A DNA stretch of 64,000 nt from Clostridiaceae bacterium BRH_c20a. Its GTDB lineage: Bacteria > Bacillota > Peptococcia > Peptococcales > BICA1-8. Location of the stretch: the NCBI GenBank assembly GCA_000961765.1, contig LADT01000036.1:1-64000 (forward strand), given 5' to 3'. Numbering within the stretch: the stretch's first letter is position 1; the number at the start of each line of letters is the position of its first letter. Position numbers and translations under genes: made by a program. The notes below the pieces were generated by a model, which worked only from the letters and a program-made list of their open reading frames with translations, had not been told where the DNA came from and did no database searches. This document shows positions 8,130 through 17,482 of this stretch, in pieces.

Positions 8130-8364
8130 TTTTATTACCTCCTTATAGCTTTCAACTAATTTTATATTAGAAAGTATACTTTTACAAATTTTCTAAAAAG
8201 AATAGACTTTTAAATTTTAACTAGGTTTCATCCATTTTATTTTCTAATTTTTTTTGCCCCACAACTGCTACATATTATTTATTATGTTTTTGCGCAATTT
8301 TTACAATGTTATGTATTAAATTTAAGGTTAAGCGTGAGAAAAAAGTTAGTAAAACAAGAATTCT

Positions 8365-8850
8365 GGCGGACCAGATGGCGAGCTGGCTACCTCCTTGAGA
8401 TACCTAAACCAAAGATATACAATGCCCACCGGCAAAACTAAAGCTTTATTGACTGATATCTGGACAGAGGAGATGGCACCCTTAGAGATAATAGCTGCTA
8501 TGGTTTACCAGTTGATGAGAGGTGCCTCCGTAGAGCAATTAAAGGCTGCCGGACTTGCCGGTCATTATGCTGACCATGACAAAGCTTTATTCTATGTAGA
8601 TGCCAACGGTAATCCCTTTACTGTTACCTTTATTCAAGCCAAAGGTGATCGAATTACTGACCTCCATGAGGACATGGCTGCTGAGCAAAAAGCCCGCTCA
8701 ACTTATGAGTGGCTTATCAATTTGAGTGATGACCCTTGTGTTATTGATTCTTTAAGATTCTTGCGGGAGCGGGAAGTTGTCCATTTCCAGCGCTTTGGTG
8801 AAGCTTTGAGGGATGTGCAGGAGTTTATAGGTAGTAAGAAGTGTTATTAG
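8365..8850 (+). pseudogene. Truncated CotJC-like manganese catalase, copy 3
   Basis: The same start point (GGPDGELATS) and the same 3' end (KKCY) as copy 1 are present, with the same 70-base upstream flank but no MITE-like element. Several replacements hit conserved residues: GTEEMAHLE has become WTEEMAPLE, losing a metal-ligand histidine. The frame is otherwise open to the stop. A functional catalase is therefore very unlikely. Confidence 0.72.
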
Positions 8851-8875
8851 TTACAGCCTTTTAAAATAAAAATAA

Positions 8876-9085
8876 GCACGATAGCTAGGCAGAATTTCTG
8901 CTTGATGCTATCGCTTTTGTTATTTCTTTTAATAGTGTTGGTTTTTCAGTTTCTAAGAATCGAACCAAATTAATATACATCTTAAATAAGGCAGTACCCA
9001 CTGTATCTTTGAGCACTTTTAAATAATGATTAATTGCTTCGCAAAATCGTTGCGCCGTGTCAAAGGACCGTCCCCAGACACCCCC
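8876..9085. repeat. Dispersed repeat unit with stem-loop, copy 2
   Basis: A hairpin (CGATAGC...GCTATCG) is followed by about 165 bases that recur almost identically at 21,771-21,985 and more distantly at 1-171. The unit ends in GTGTCAAAGGACCGTCCCCAGA, a type of sequence often seen as dispersed repeats in Firmicutes. A 68-codon minus-strand frame (AQRFCEAINHYLKVLK) is open in both close copies, but it lacks a ribosome site and is probably not a gene. Confidence 0.6.
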
Positions 9086-9418
9086 CTTCATAGGAATTGC
9101 ACCTCCCCGTCAACGACCGGGGCACACTCTGGGACTTAACCTCGACTGTGTGCAAGTATCATGATCCCTCCGCATGGGTCGTCGCCATAAATGTATCAAC
9201 CCTCTACTAATCAGCAGATTTTTTGGGCAAAAGTTGGGGTCTTATTGAAAAATGTAATATAATTTTAATACTTCGTTAATAAACAGGAAAATCCCGAAAA
9301 GCCTTATCAAATAGCTTTCAGGATTTTTCAGGAAATTTATTGACATTATAATTTTAGTTAAGTATAATTAAGTAAAATATAATTGACCTGTTTTAAAAAA
9401 GTGAACGGAGGTGTTCAT
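9086..9418. other. Gene-free stretch with imperfect hairpin
   Basis: The first 100 bases are more GC-rich than the surroundings and may be remnant mobile DNA, but nothing was recognised. An imperfect stem (GGAAAATCCCGAAAAGCC with GGATTTTTCAGG) lies at about 9,288-9,340. The end carries the ribosome site AACGGAGG for the next gene. Confidence 0.35.
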
Positions 9419-10810
9419 ATGTTCATAGGAAGAAAAAGAGAACTCGACGATTTAAACAGACGTTATGAAAACGACAAGTTTGAATTTGCTGTTATGTATG
9501 GCCGTCGCCGTGTAGGCAAAACCACTCTTATCAATGAGTTTGTCAAAGATAAGGAAATCATTTTCTACACAGGTATTGAGGGCAACGAAAAAGAAAATCT
9601 TGAAGGACTGAGTAAAAGCATTTATTCTTTATCACAGGATTTTGCAGATACATCATCAAGCTTTGCAAGCTTTCAGGAGGCTTTGGAAACAGCGTTTAAA
9701 ATTTCCGAAAAACGTAGGATTGTATTTGTAATAGACGAGTATCCCTACATTGCAGGCAGTTATAAGGCACTTTCGTCGATTTTGCAGATTCTAATTGACA
9801 GGAATAAGGATACCTCAAAAATGTTCCTGATTTTATGCGGTTCTTCTCTTTCATTCATGGAAAGTCAGGTACTCGGCTATAAAAGTCCTCTTTTTGGCAG
9901 ACGTACCTGTCAATATAAAATAATGCCTTTTGATTACTTTGAAACAAAGGATTATTACAATAAATTCAGCAGTACTGATTTGGCTGTCATCTATGGTATA
10001 ACAGGCGGTATTCCGCTTTATATGTCGCTTATGAATGATAATCTGAGTGTTGAAGAGAATATCAAGACAAATTTCTTGGTGCCAAACGCATATTTATTTG
10101 AAGAACCCGCAAATTTAATAAAGCAGGAATGCCGTGATCCGGCCCAGTATAATTCAATCATAAAGGCTATAGCCACAGGCTCTTCCAGAATGTCGGAAAT
10201 CTGTTCCAAAACAGGGCTTGATACAGGGCTTACGACAAGTTATCTCCATAAGCTCATGTCCCTTGGTATTGTAAAAAAAGAAATGCCCTTCGGAACAGAT
10301 AGTTCACGTAAAACTATTTATGCGCTGGAAGATTCCATGTTCCGTTTCTGGTATCGTTTTATTCCGGATAACCTGGCGACAATCAATCGCGGTCTTACTG
10401 ATGTTGTTTATAAAAAAATTGCTCCTCAAATCACCTCTTTTATGGGCGGTGTATTTGAAGAAATCAGCAAACAGTATTTGTGGGAGCTGAACAGACAAGG
10501 AAAAGCCGCTGTCACCTTCACCGATTTAGGCCGCTGGTGGGGTAATGACCCGAAAAACAAGTGTGAAGCCGAAGTTGACATTATGGGTACGTCTGACGAT
10601 AAAACCGCCCTTTTCTGCGAATGCAAATGGACAAATGAAAATGTTGACACTGGCGTTCTTGATACGCTTGTTGAAAGAAGTAAGTTGTTCAGCTTCACAA
10701 ATGTTTATCTTTATCTTTTTACAAAGACTGGGTTTACTAAAGGCTGTATAGATAAAGCAAAAGAACTTGGAAATGTTGAGCTTATCACTTTCGATGAGAT
10801 GATGAAGTAA
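9419..10810 (+). CDS. AAA-type ATPase with DUF234-like C-terminal domain
   Basis: The ATG at 9,419 follows ACGGAGGTG, giving 463 residues; 12 upstream codons in frame are not needed. The start FIGRKREL and the Walker A loop GRRRVGKTT (about residue 32) are typical of archaeal-type ATPases. Walker B is VFVIDEYPY, and a sensor-like LILCGSS follows. A winged-helix region comes next. The C-terminal DUF234-like part carries EAEVDIMG...LFCECKW, a pattern of acidic residues and ExK that resembles PD-(D/E)XK nuclease folds. Members are common in anaerobes and archaea, with unproved roles in DNA processing or defence. It stands alone at the left edge of the defence-like island. Confidence 0.85.
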   Translation: MFIGRKRELDDLNRRYENDKFEFAVMYGRRRVGKTTLINEFVKDKEIIFYTGIEGNEKENLEGLSKSIYSLSQDFADTSSSFASFQEALETAFKISEKRRIVFVIDEYPYIAGSYKALSSILQILIDRNKDTSKMFLILCGSSLSFMESQVLGYKSPLFGRRTCQYKIMPFDYFETKDYYNKFSSTDLAVIYGITGGIPLYMSLMNDNLSVEENIKTNFLVPNAYLFEEPANLIKQECRDPAQYNSIIKAIATGSSRMSEICSKTGLDTGLTTSYLHKLMSLGIVKKEMPFGTDSSRKTIYALEDSMFRFWYRFIPDNLATINRGLTDVVYKKIAPQITSFMGGVFEEISKQYLWELNRQGKAAVTFTDLGRWWGNDPKNKCEAEVDIMGTSDDKTALFCECKWTNENVDTGVLDTLVERSKLFSFTNVYLYLFTKTGFTKGCIDKAKELGNVELITFDEMMK

Positions 10811-11063
10811 GATGAATAGCTTTGACCTTTTGGCCACAATTAGTCATTAGAACTATACTCTCAACATGCCTTTTATATATAAAAAGGTGCCACATCAATC
10901 TGATACCCCTTTAGCGGTAGGGTATATTTTTGAAGCTATTGCTTATTACATCGAATATTTCCACAGTAATACTATTATCTGCAATGTTAATATTTGACCA
11001 TTTCCTTTAAAATGTCTGGACTTAACTCAGCCATTAAAAATTTTAGTTTTGACAGTTAGGTTA

Positions 11064-11102
11064 AAATGGGAGCCACCACCAATATAGCGGCCTCCATTTT
11101 AT
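11064..11102 (-). terminator. Hairpin downstream of the large minus-strand gene
   Basis: The arms AAAATGGGAGCC and GGCCTCCATTTT, with one unpaired base, lie about 75 bases past the stop at 11,178 and are followed on the minus strand by ATTTTAACC. The remaining gap, 10,811-11,063, holds a short CATGCCTTTT/AAAAGGTGCC stem and no gene. Confidence 0.5.
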
Positions 11103-11177
11103 AATCTACAAACCTGACTAAGAGTAGTCTTGGGTTGAGGTGGTACAAAAGTCCCCTCATGATTAGGAAGCCTACCC

Positions 11178-14100
11178 TCAATGGTGTAGCCTCTTGTTAA
11201 CCTTGGCTTCGGAATCCTGCCTCGCGGCTTCACGATCATAGGAATCTGCAATATCCTCCAGCACTGTGCCAACAAACGGATAATCGAAGTGCAAATGTGA
11301 GGCAAAGGCGCGGTATTTCGCAGCAAGTTCGCGTTCCTGTTTGCCCCCCTCATCCCGCCAGTGGACGCCTCGGGAGTTATGAACGCCTATATAAAATCCC
11401 TCCCTAATTCCTTTTGACGCTATTGCTTCCATCGCCTCGCAGACCGCTTCGCAGGGCCATATGCCTTTTTCGCCCATGGGTGCCTTGGCAAGTAGTTGAC
11501 CAATGCAATGATCACCAATCTCGGCGCGACCATATTCACGACATAGGCGCCGAACCTCGGCGAGCCACTGAGTAAGTGCTGCCACCTCTATCCTTCCGTT
11601 TTCATCTGTGCCAGGAATTTTCTTGAGCTGGCTCAGAAGGCTATAGGCTGCCGACGCAACTGCTGCCCTCTGCTCGGGATTCTCGATCCTCCATTCCGGT
11701 GGATCTTCTCCCTCGTCACTCCGCTTATAAACAAGTGCCAATACCTGGACGAATAGTACTGGTGATTGTACGAGCTGGCTTTCTAGATTCGGGATTCCGT
11801 GTTCGCTATGATCGAGGGCATTGATGAATAGGAACTCAAGCTGGGCCATTTCGTCACAGGTGATGCCCGAACGACCATCAAGGGAATCCAGCGCCTCTGA
11901 AATGTGGTAGCTATCGAGCTTGAAATGGTCTGTCGGTTCGGCATTCACCGTGGCGATGTCGCGGAGCAGCCGCTTAAGACGGGATGTCTCAATGTCCTTG
12001 AAATCCATCTGGACGGCGTAGAAAGCCGCGCGAGGCCGTTGGGCCTCCAGAAGGCAGTCGATTAGTTCGGTAAGTTCGGTAGGTGTATACCGGCCCCAGG
12101 ATGGCAATACATACTTCCAATATCCGGCACGGGTGTCCTCATCATAAACGTCTAGAAGACACCAAGTTGTTCCCTGAAACGGCGCACAAACAAATAACCG
12201 CTTACGATCTTCTGCGGGCAGTTCTTCTGCTGTAGCATGCAGCACCCCTGCACGTGAGTCATCTTCGATAGACCAAAGGAAGCCTCGCAAGCACCACTCG
12301 GCCCTACTCCGAAGGTCTCCTTCAATAGAAAGGCAGCGACGTATGAAATCGACCTGTGACGTAATACCAGTAATGCATAATGTCAAATAACGGCCGATGG
12401 TACCGGCGTCATTGCTGATAAGCAATTCAATTACACCTTCGAAACCGTGCTCAGTCCATATTTCGTTCATAGCTTCACGACGCAGCCTATCAATAAGCTC
12501 CTCGCGTTTCTGATAGTCGAAGTTCTCGTCTTCGATTTCATTGATTGATTCCTGTACCCACTGATTGGCAAATAACCAGCCGTGACGAATGATTGGATCT
12601 CGGGGCTTGAGGCTATCATACGCTACACGTGCGCGGTCACGGGTTGCCTCCACTAGGTTGCGGCGACGACCGCGACGTGTGAAGGTGAACAGTCGGATGC
12701 GTTCGCGCAAAGCGGCTTTGGCAACTTCGCCAGCTTTCTGGGACCATTCATCGATAAGATCCCAAACTTTTGACTGGTATTCCTCTGGTATACCCTGGAG
12801 AGACTCGACAAGATCGCCAAGGGTCTTTTCGTCATGAGACGGCCAAGTGATCAGAAAATCCAAAGCCTTTCGGTTGAAGTCGTACATCTCTTTGCATGTG
12901 ACAACCTGTCCGGCTCCTGAAGCATCGCTTCGCCAGCGGGGCCTGTAGCTGTAGTGACCAACCTTAGAACCAGGTTTGACCTGCTCGATGCAAATTTCCC
13001 AACCGATATCTGGGAAACGCTTGGTGATCATCTCCAGAGCCTTGATCCTTTGCTCCATGGAGGCTGCCGTCTGTGGCATCCATGACCTGAAGATAGCCTG
13101 AAGGCTTGCTTCCGGTTTGTTTGCCCAGTTGTCATCGATTTTTTGCCAGGAGAGACGGGCGAGGATAGCCGATACGCGGGAGAGGTGTTGCGGTTTCCAG
13201 GCAAGACACTCTAACGCCCAGAGAAGGCCCGTCCGCGATGGCGATGTCCCGAACGAGCCACTATCGACTGGCTTTAAAAGGCCGAACACAATGGGCTCGT
13301 TGCTCCGCAGGTCTTCTTCAATGATTTTAATAAATTCGTCAGGTGCGGCTTCCGCGTAGCGCGGCAAGTCATGATTGTGAGATAGCAACTTTTCAAGCGT
13401 CAGTGGCGTTAGGAGTTTGCGTATGAGAATTGTGACCAGACCTTCGACATCAATACCGTGTCTGCTTTGGAACAGGTTATTGCCGTGAACCGACAAGATA
13501 ACTAGTGTTTCGCAGATACCCTTGCGCAAGGCGCCGGAGTGATCACGTTTTTTACCATACAGGGCCGCTGCCCATCTGTTCTCTTCCGGCAGTTCAAGCG
13601 CGGGATCGGACTCAGCAAGGACGTATTCGGCGGCCACGAAGAACCGATCGAGGTCGATCGTTGTAATCAGCTTCGCAATCGCAAACAAGGCGTCGATTTT
13701 CGAGACGACACCTCGGTAGCGTCCTGCAGACCACACCGGGCTGTCGTCATAAAGGAGCAAGCGAGCGATATTGTCTTCAATCGCCTCGTACTTTCGATCC
13801 GACACATAAGTAACAATCTCGCGATCTGCCTCCAACTCTGAATGCCAGGCGCCGATCAGGGCCATCGGCACAAGGACTTTTGCCATTTCGTCATCACCAG
13901 CCCAGGCTGGTTTCCTGATTGCTGTATTCCATGAAAGACGGCGGCGCAGGATTGTCGGCGAATGGCCTGACTCACTTGCAAGCCTGTCGACCTCGCTTTT
14001 ATCGATTCCCATAGAGGCGAGCGCCTTCTCAAAGGCTTCATAGTCAAGTAGATCGAGAGCGATGTCTGCTTCCGTATCAACCGCGTTGCGCGGACGGAAA

Positions 14101-15242
14101 ATGATGCAATGAAGTCGGCGATGAGCATCTACAAGTTCACACTCAGCATCTTCAGAATGGACTATCGGTATGAAAGGTACGAAGGACGCAAGGAGTGTTC
14201 TGAGCGTTGCCGGAGATGTAAAGACAGCTGCGAGGTCTTTGAATTGGCTGAGTTCTTCGTCATCAAACAGGCAGGCGAGAAAGGCGAGCGCCTCGTCCCG
14301 CGAGTCGGCAGAGACGACGAAAGGCCTTTCACTCGGTTTTTCAAGCCATGCTTTGAACGTGCCCCGGTTAGCAGCAATCGAAGGTGCGAAAATCTCGTGC
14401 GTCAGATGGGGTTCACAAGCGGCAGCCCAGCGGTGCCACGCCCGTTCCAGCGTTTCATAGCCGTTGTTTGGGAGAGCAAGTTGTTCGGCAAGCCATACCT
14501 GTCCCGGTACTGATTGCTCCAGCCACTGCTCTAGATCGCTCGCATCGAAAGCCCTAACGGCCCTCCAGTCGCCGCTCACATTCTTTTGTTTCTCCCAAGC
14601 GGTTTTACCAGGCCAGTTGCGAGGTGTAACGAAGACGAAAGTGCTGTTTGCCCGTTCGTCGGCATCAACTGATTTAAGCCGTGCTGTGTAATCGTTATTT
14701 GCTTTGAGACCCGGCTTCTGGTCGGTGCCGAACTCCCAATAGGATTTCCCCTCAGGAACCCAGGGGGTAGCTGCTCCAGCTTCTACGAAACCATCGGAGC
14801 CCTTACGTTGAGCGTTATCGTAACCGGGAAAGTCTACCCGACAGAGATCGTTACCGGTCGAGTGTACTAGCTTCCGCAGAAGCACAGCAAGGCGGCTACG
14901 GGCATCAATCTGACTATCGGCCCATTCCTCGATTTGCCTTGCTTTAATGGCTAGAAAATTCGGGACGAAGGCACGAACCGCAATTTCTTTTTCACCGTCA
15001 CGCCGTACCTGTCGATCATAAACAGCCTGCATATCAAGCAGTTGCTTTTGGTCGGCACCGAACGCTCTCTCCAACCTCACCGCCATTTCAGAAGACAGGG
15101 ATGAATTTCCGTTAAGAAAGTTAGACAATGCTGGCCTGCCGATACCAAGTCGTTCAGCAGCCGCTTTTACGGTCATACCCGAAGGAATAATAGTCTGGCG
15201 GACGTAGGTTCCAGGATGAATTGGTTTTTCAGATGATTTCAT
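11178..15242 (-). CDS. Giant HigA-like HTH protein with possible nuclease and degenerate NTPase regions
   Basis: The start is the ATG at 15,242; GGGAGGTAATATT just upstream is the ribosome site, so the TTG five codons earlier is not the start. The product is 1,354 residues. Residues 1-75 are a HigA-type XRE HTH (IHPGTYVRQTIIPSGMTVKA, then AERLGIGRPALSNFLNG). Residues about 110-250 read GSDGFVEA (D150), SYWEFGTDQKP (E170) and KANNDY (K180), then FVFVTPRNW and DASDLEQWLE; this could be a PD-(D/E)XK-like nuclease. Residues about 307-325 (FVVSADSRDEALAFL) resemble a P-loop region without the GKT. The rest is helical-repeat-like. The gene is visibly richer in G+C than its neighbours, which points to transfer. 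No HigB toxin is adjacent. A single-gene defence role is inference. Confidence 0.75.
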   Translation of the reverse strand: MKSSEKPIHPGTYVRQTIIPSGMTVKAAAERLGIGRPALSNFLNGNSSLSSEMAVRLERAFGADQKQLLDMQAVYDRQVRRDGEKEIAVRAFVPNFLAIKARQIEEWADSQIDARSRLAVLLRKLVHSTGNDLCRVDFPGYDNAQRKGSDGFVEAGAATPWVPEGKSYWEFGTDQKPGLKANNDYTARLKSVDADERANSTFVFVTPRNWPGKTAWEKQKNVSGDWRAVRAFDASDLEQWLEQSVPGQVWLAEQLALPNNGYETLERAWHRWAAACEPHLTHEIFAPSIAANRGTFKAWLEKPSERPFVVSADSRDEALAFLACLFDDEELSQFKDLAAVFTSPATLRTLLASFVPFIPIVHSEDAECELVDAHRRLHCIIFRPRNAVDTEADIALDLLDYEAFEKALASMGIDKSEVDRLASESGHSPTILRRRLSWNTAIRKPAWAGDDEMAKVLVPMALIGAWHSELEADREIVTYVSDRKYEAIEDNIARLLLYDDSPVWSAGRYRGVVSKIDALFAIAKLITTIDLDRFFVAAEYVLAESDPALELPEENRWAAALYGKKRDHSGALRKGICETLVILSVHGNNLFQSRHGIDVEGLVTILIRKLLTPLTLEKLLSHNHDLPRYAEAAPDEFIKIIEEDLRSNEPIVFGLLKPVDSGSFGTSPSRTGLLWALECLAWKPQHLSRVSAILARLSWQKIDDNWANKPEASLQAIFRSWMPQTAASMEQRIKALEMITKRFPDIGWEICIEQVKPGSKVGHYSYRPRWRSDASGAGQVVTCKEMYDFNRKALDFLITWPSHDEKTLGDLVESLQGIPEEYQSKVWDLIDEWSQKAGEVAKAALRERIRLFTFTRRGRRRNLVEATRDRARVAYDSLKPRDPIIRHGWLFANQWVQESINEIEDENFDYQKREELIDRLRREAMNEIWTEHGFEGVIELLISNDAGTIGRYLTLCITGITSQVDFIRRCLSIEGDLRSRAEWCLRGFLWSIEDDSRAGVLHATAEELPAEDRKRLFVCAPFQGTTWCLLDVYDEDTRAGYWKYVLPSWGRYTPTELTELIDCLLEAQRPRAAFYAVQMDFKDIETSRLKRLLRDIATVNAEPTDHFKLDSYHISEALDSLDGRSGITCDEMAQLEFLFINALDHSEHGIPNLESQLVQSPVLFVQVLALVYKRSDEGEDPPEWRIENPEQRAAVASAAYSLLSQLKKIPGTDENGRIEVAALTQWLAEVRRLCREYGRAEIGDHCIGQLLAKAPMGEKGIWPCEAVCEAMEAIASKGIREGFYIGVHNSRGVHWRDEGGKQERELAAKYRAFASHLHFDYPFVGTVLEDIADSYDREAARQDSEAKVNKRLHH

Positions 15243-15459
15243 AATATTACCTCCCAATAAAAAACTCTGGAATTCTTTAAGACAATTGTATCGTGTAACG
15301 CTACACTAGTCAATGCCAATTTTAAAAATTTATCCAACATCTAATCATACAATTTTAAAGACAGGGCTTCCACTACTATGGTTTTGCTAATACAAGAATG
15401 TTATACTGCGTGCAAAAGGTGGTAAAGTACACAGCACTAACTCCTCATTTTTTTTATTA
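15243..15459. other. Intergenic region upstream of the giant HTH gene
   Basis: The G+C content drops back to the AT-rich background here, which marks the right edge of the foreign gene. Promoter sequences for the giant gene should lie here. A TTGTAT/ATACAA-containing stretch near 15,283-15,300 is a possible autoregulatory site for its HTH domain (inference). No gene is seen. Confidence 0.3.
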
Positions 15460-15849
15460 TTATAATTTTTTTCTTACCAAATTTAAATCTCTATGATTTT
15501 GATATTGATGTGGATCTAATATTTCCCTTTTTTCCGGCGACGTAACCGCTGCCTGTATATCCAATAGAGCCTGTCTGAGCTGGTCAGCTTCTGACTGGAA
15601 TATAATCTGATCGATATGACCAGTTGCATTTGCCCTTGCAACAATCTGATTTAGTTTGTTTCCGATAGCACGAAGTTCCTTCATCATAGCATGGTAGTCG
15701 GGCGAAGGCAGTTCCCTGGGTATATAGCCATTGGCCAGAGTACGCAGATATCTTTCCCGTGAAAAACCTGTTTTTGCTACTTGCTTTTTGAACAGCTGAC
15801 ATTCTTGTGAGTTTAATCAAAACGTTATTTTGATGCTTCTTTTAAGCAT
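15460..15849 (-). pseudogene. mobC: MobC-family relaxosome protein with nonsense codon
   Basis: A good ribosome site (GGAGGTAC) precedes ATG at 15,849: MLKRSIKITF, then TGA, then LNSQECQLFKKQVAKTG, RERYLRTLANGYIPRELP and DYHAMMKELRAIGNKLNQI. This is the MobC pattern, where the stop replaces the conserved arginine of ITFRLN; CGA to TGA is one transition. The remaining frame is open to 15,460. MobC helps the relaxase open oriT during plasmid or transposon mobilization. Re-initiation at the internal ATG pair (15,687) would give only the C-terminal half. No relaxase gene remains next to it. Confidence 0.75.
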
Positions 15850-15889
15850 AAAGTACCTCCTTGTCATATTAAGGGTTTCAGGGATTATC

Positions 15890-15960
15890 CCTGACATACG
15901 AATAATGCTGGCATTATTCAGTGCTTGCTGCAACATTTCCGACGTCGGAATAACTAAATA
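15890..15960. other. Cluster of small palindromes upstream of mobC (possible oriT remnant)
   Basis: Close together lie the palindromes TCAGGGATTATCCCTGA, AATAATGCTGGCATTATT and the perfect TTCCGACGTCGGAA. MobC genes usually sit next to oriT, and oriT regions carry such inverted repeats, so an origin-of-transfer remnant is possible. No nick-site consensus was recognised. Confidence 0.35.
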
Positions 15961-15990
15961 CCTGATTAAGCCATAATTTATTTTGAGCAT

Positions 15991-16026
15991 AAAAAAACGG
16001 AGGGCTTTTTGATCCTCTCCGTTTGG
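15991..16026 (-). terminator. Intrinsic terminator downstream of tnpV
   Basis: The stem AAACGGAG/CTCCGTTT is followed on the minus strand by a T-run (TTTTTTTATGC). It would end the tnpV transcript before mobC. Confidence 0.65.
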
Positions 16027-16064
16027 ATTTTGATATTTTGTTGTATCATTTCCGCAGTGGAAAT

Positions 16065-16439
16065 TTATCTGTAAATAATTTCATTGAGTATAATCTCTTC
16101 GGCGGCCTCCCGTATATTATTCATTGCTCCGACCCATGCCATCTGATCTGTTGCTTGTAGTTTTTCTGTTAACCCCTGCACAGCTGCCATGTCTTTTATC
16201 AGTTGTTCAACAGCATTTTTAGCAGCAAAATCGGCTTCATTAAGGACCCTGTTCAGAGTTCCGTCCAAAAGTATGGAGCTGTATATCCCTTTATGGTTGT
16301 TTTTCAAAAATTCCTTCCGCATTCTGCCGTATCGGCCGTAGTTTGCTTTTTCTGTTTGCTGAGGCAGCTCCAAATCTGGCAAATAATAATCACCGACTCT
16401 TTGATAGGTTCCTCTCGATTCCTCAAATAAAGTTTTCAT
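16065..16439 (-). CDS. tnpV: TnpV-type transposon-encoded protein
   Basis: This 124-residue protein closely follows the TnpV family found in mobilizable clostridial transposons: MKTLFEE, GTYQRVGDYYLPDL, GRYGRMRKEFL, then a helical end with DQMAWVGAMNNIR and AEEIILNEIIY. The length is normal and the frame intact. TnpV function is not firmly established. Its presence with mobC and parB indicates a former integrative mobilizable element. The ATG follows GGAGGGTTAAC. Confidence 0.85.
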   Translation of the reverse strand: MKTLFEESRGTYQRVGDYYLPDLELPQQTEKANYGRYGRMRKEFLKNNHKGIYSSILLDGTLNRVLNEADFAAKNAVEQLIKDMAAVQGLTEKLQATDQMAWVGAMNNIREAAEEIILNEIIYR

Positions 16440-16456
16440 GTGTTAACCCTCCTTTT

Positions 16457-16573
16457 ACCAGCCGAAAAAGAAACTGATTTTATTTACCTTTAATTATAGC
16501 GAAGTTTCCTTAACACTCAATTTTACTGAAATTTACTTAAACAATTGCAAGTTATATCTTCTTTTCGGCTGGT
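16457..16573. repeat. Inverted repeat upstream of tnpV
   Basis: ACCAGCCGAAAAAGAA at 16,457-16,472 pairs with TTCTTTTCGGCTGGT at 16,559-16,573, about 86 bases apart. This could be a regulatory hairpin, a protein-binding pair or a former element end. It lies between the broken parB gene and tnpV. Confidence 0.55.
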
Positions 16574-16613
16574 TATATATAGGAGATTGTTAAGGGGAGG
16601 CTAGCCACAATAA

Positions 16614-17482
16614 TTAGCGAGCCTCATCTCTTCTTTTCTCAAGTTTTCGTTTCCGTTCCTCAAGCATCGTGATAATTGATTTTTCCATTTGTTCACTTGT
16701 ATAGCCTTTGGGAAAATATTTTGCCAGTTTTTCAGTGCTGATTCGAACCTGTGGTTTTTGATTCGCTTTTTCTTCACCCATAATGGCAGATATCGCTTCA
16801 GGGGTAAGTTTAGCCTCTTGTGACAGCTTTTTTACCCGCACTGCCTGTGAAAGTGAAGGCGTACAGTCCTCATGCTGTATTATGTCCCATAGTTCAGCTT
16901 GTTCCTCTTTCGTAAGATAAGAAAGCTCTACCGCCGGAGAAAAGGCTATACGTTGGTTATCCACCAAACAAGGATTGGTTTAACAAGCTCCATCAGGCGG
17001 ATGTAGCGTTGAATTGTCCTTGCACTGTCATCAGTTTTTTCGGCAAGTAATAAATCTGAACGGACGCCAATTAAATCTGTGCCAACTTGGCGCATAATTT
17101 CTTTTGATGGTCTACCTGGTGTCCTTTTCATTGCTTCCAGCTTCATCTTATAAGCAAAAGCCTTTTCACTTGGCAGTAGATTTTCACGTTGTATATTGCT
17201 ATCCACCATCAATAAAACTGCTTCATCGTCAGTCATATTACGGACTATAACAGGTAGCTTGTCCATTCCAAGCATTTCCGCCGCTGCCTTTCGCCTGTGG
17301 CCGCTGATGATTTCATAACCGCCGCCAACTTTCGGCCTTACCATAAGCGGAGTTAAAATGCCATATTCACGGATACTGTCGCAAAGGCGCTTCATTTCTT
17401 CATCATTCTTTACCTGAAACGGATGGTTTCTGAAGGGCTGCAATTCACATATTGCTATTTCCTGTACACGCTCCTTTTTCAC
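16614..17482 (-). pseudogene. parB: ParB/Spo0J-family partition protein, frameshifted
   Basis: The first frame (17,482 down to 16,946) gives the ParB N-terminal domain: ELQPFRNHPFQV, LMVRPKVGGGYEIISGHRR, then NIQRENLLPSEKAFAYKM and a HTH ending YIRLMELV. The second frame (16,967 down to 16,614) continues with NQRIAFSPAVELSYLTKEEQ and a basic tail. The two overlap and join only through a frameshift near 16,960 (CCTTGTTTGGTGGAT). Together they make a normal ParB-like protein of about 285 residues from mobile elements. The GTG start overlaps the stop of the upstream frame (GTGA). As it stands the centre is disrupted, so it is probably non-functional. Confidence 0.8.

Noticed and set aside
8885-9091. 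68-codon minus-strand frame in the dispersed repeat
   Set aside because: It is open in two copies but lacks a ribosome site, and the same bases include a terminator hairpin; treated as repeat, not gene.
11099-11353. 84-codon minus-strand frame at the end of the giant gene
   Set aside because: It overlaps the giant gene for most of its length and has no ribosome site.
12589-14691. Several plus-strand frames of 70-134 codons opposite the giant HTH gene
   Set aside because: They lie wholly inside a coding gene of high G+C and show no family features, so they are antisense shadows.
15584-15820. 78-codon minus-strand frame over mobC
   Set aside because: The MobC sequence lies in another frame; this one is a shadow rich in Cys and Ser without a family match.
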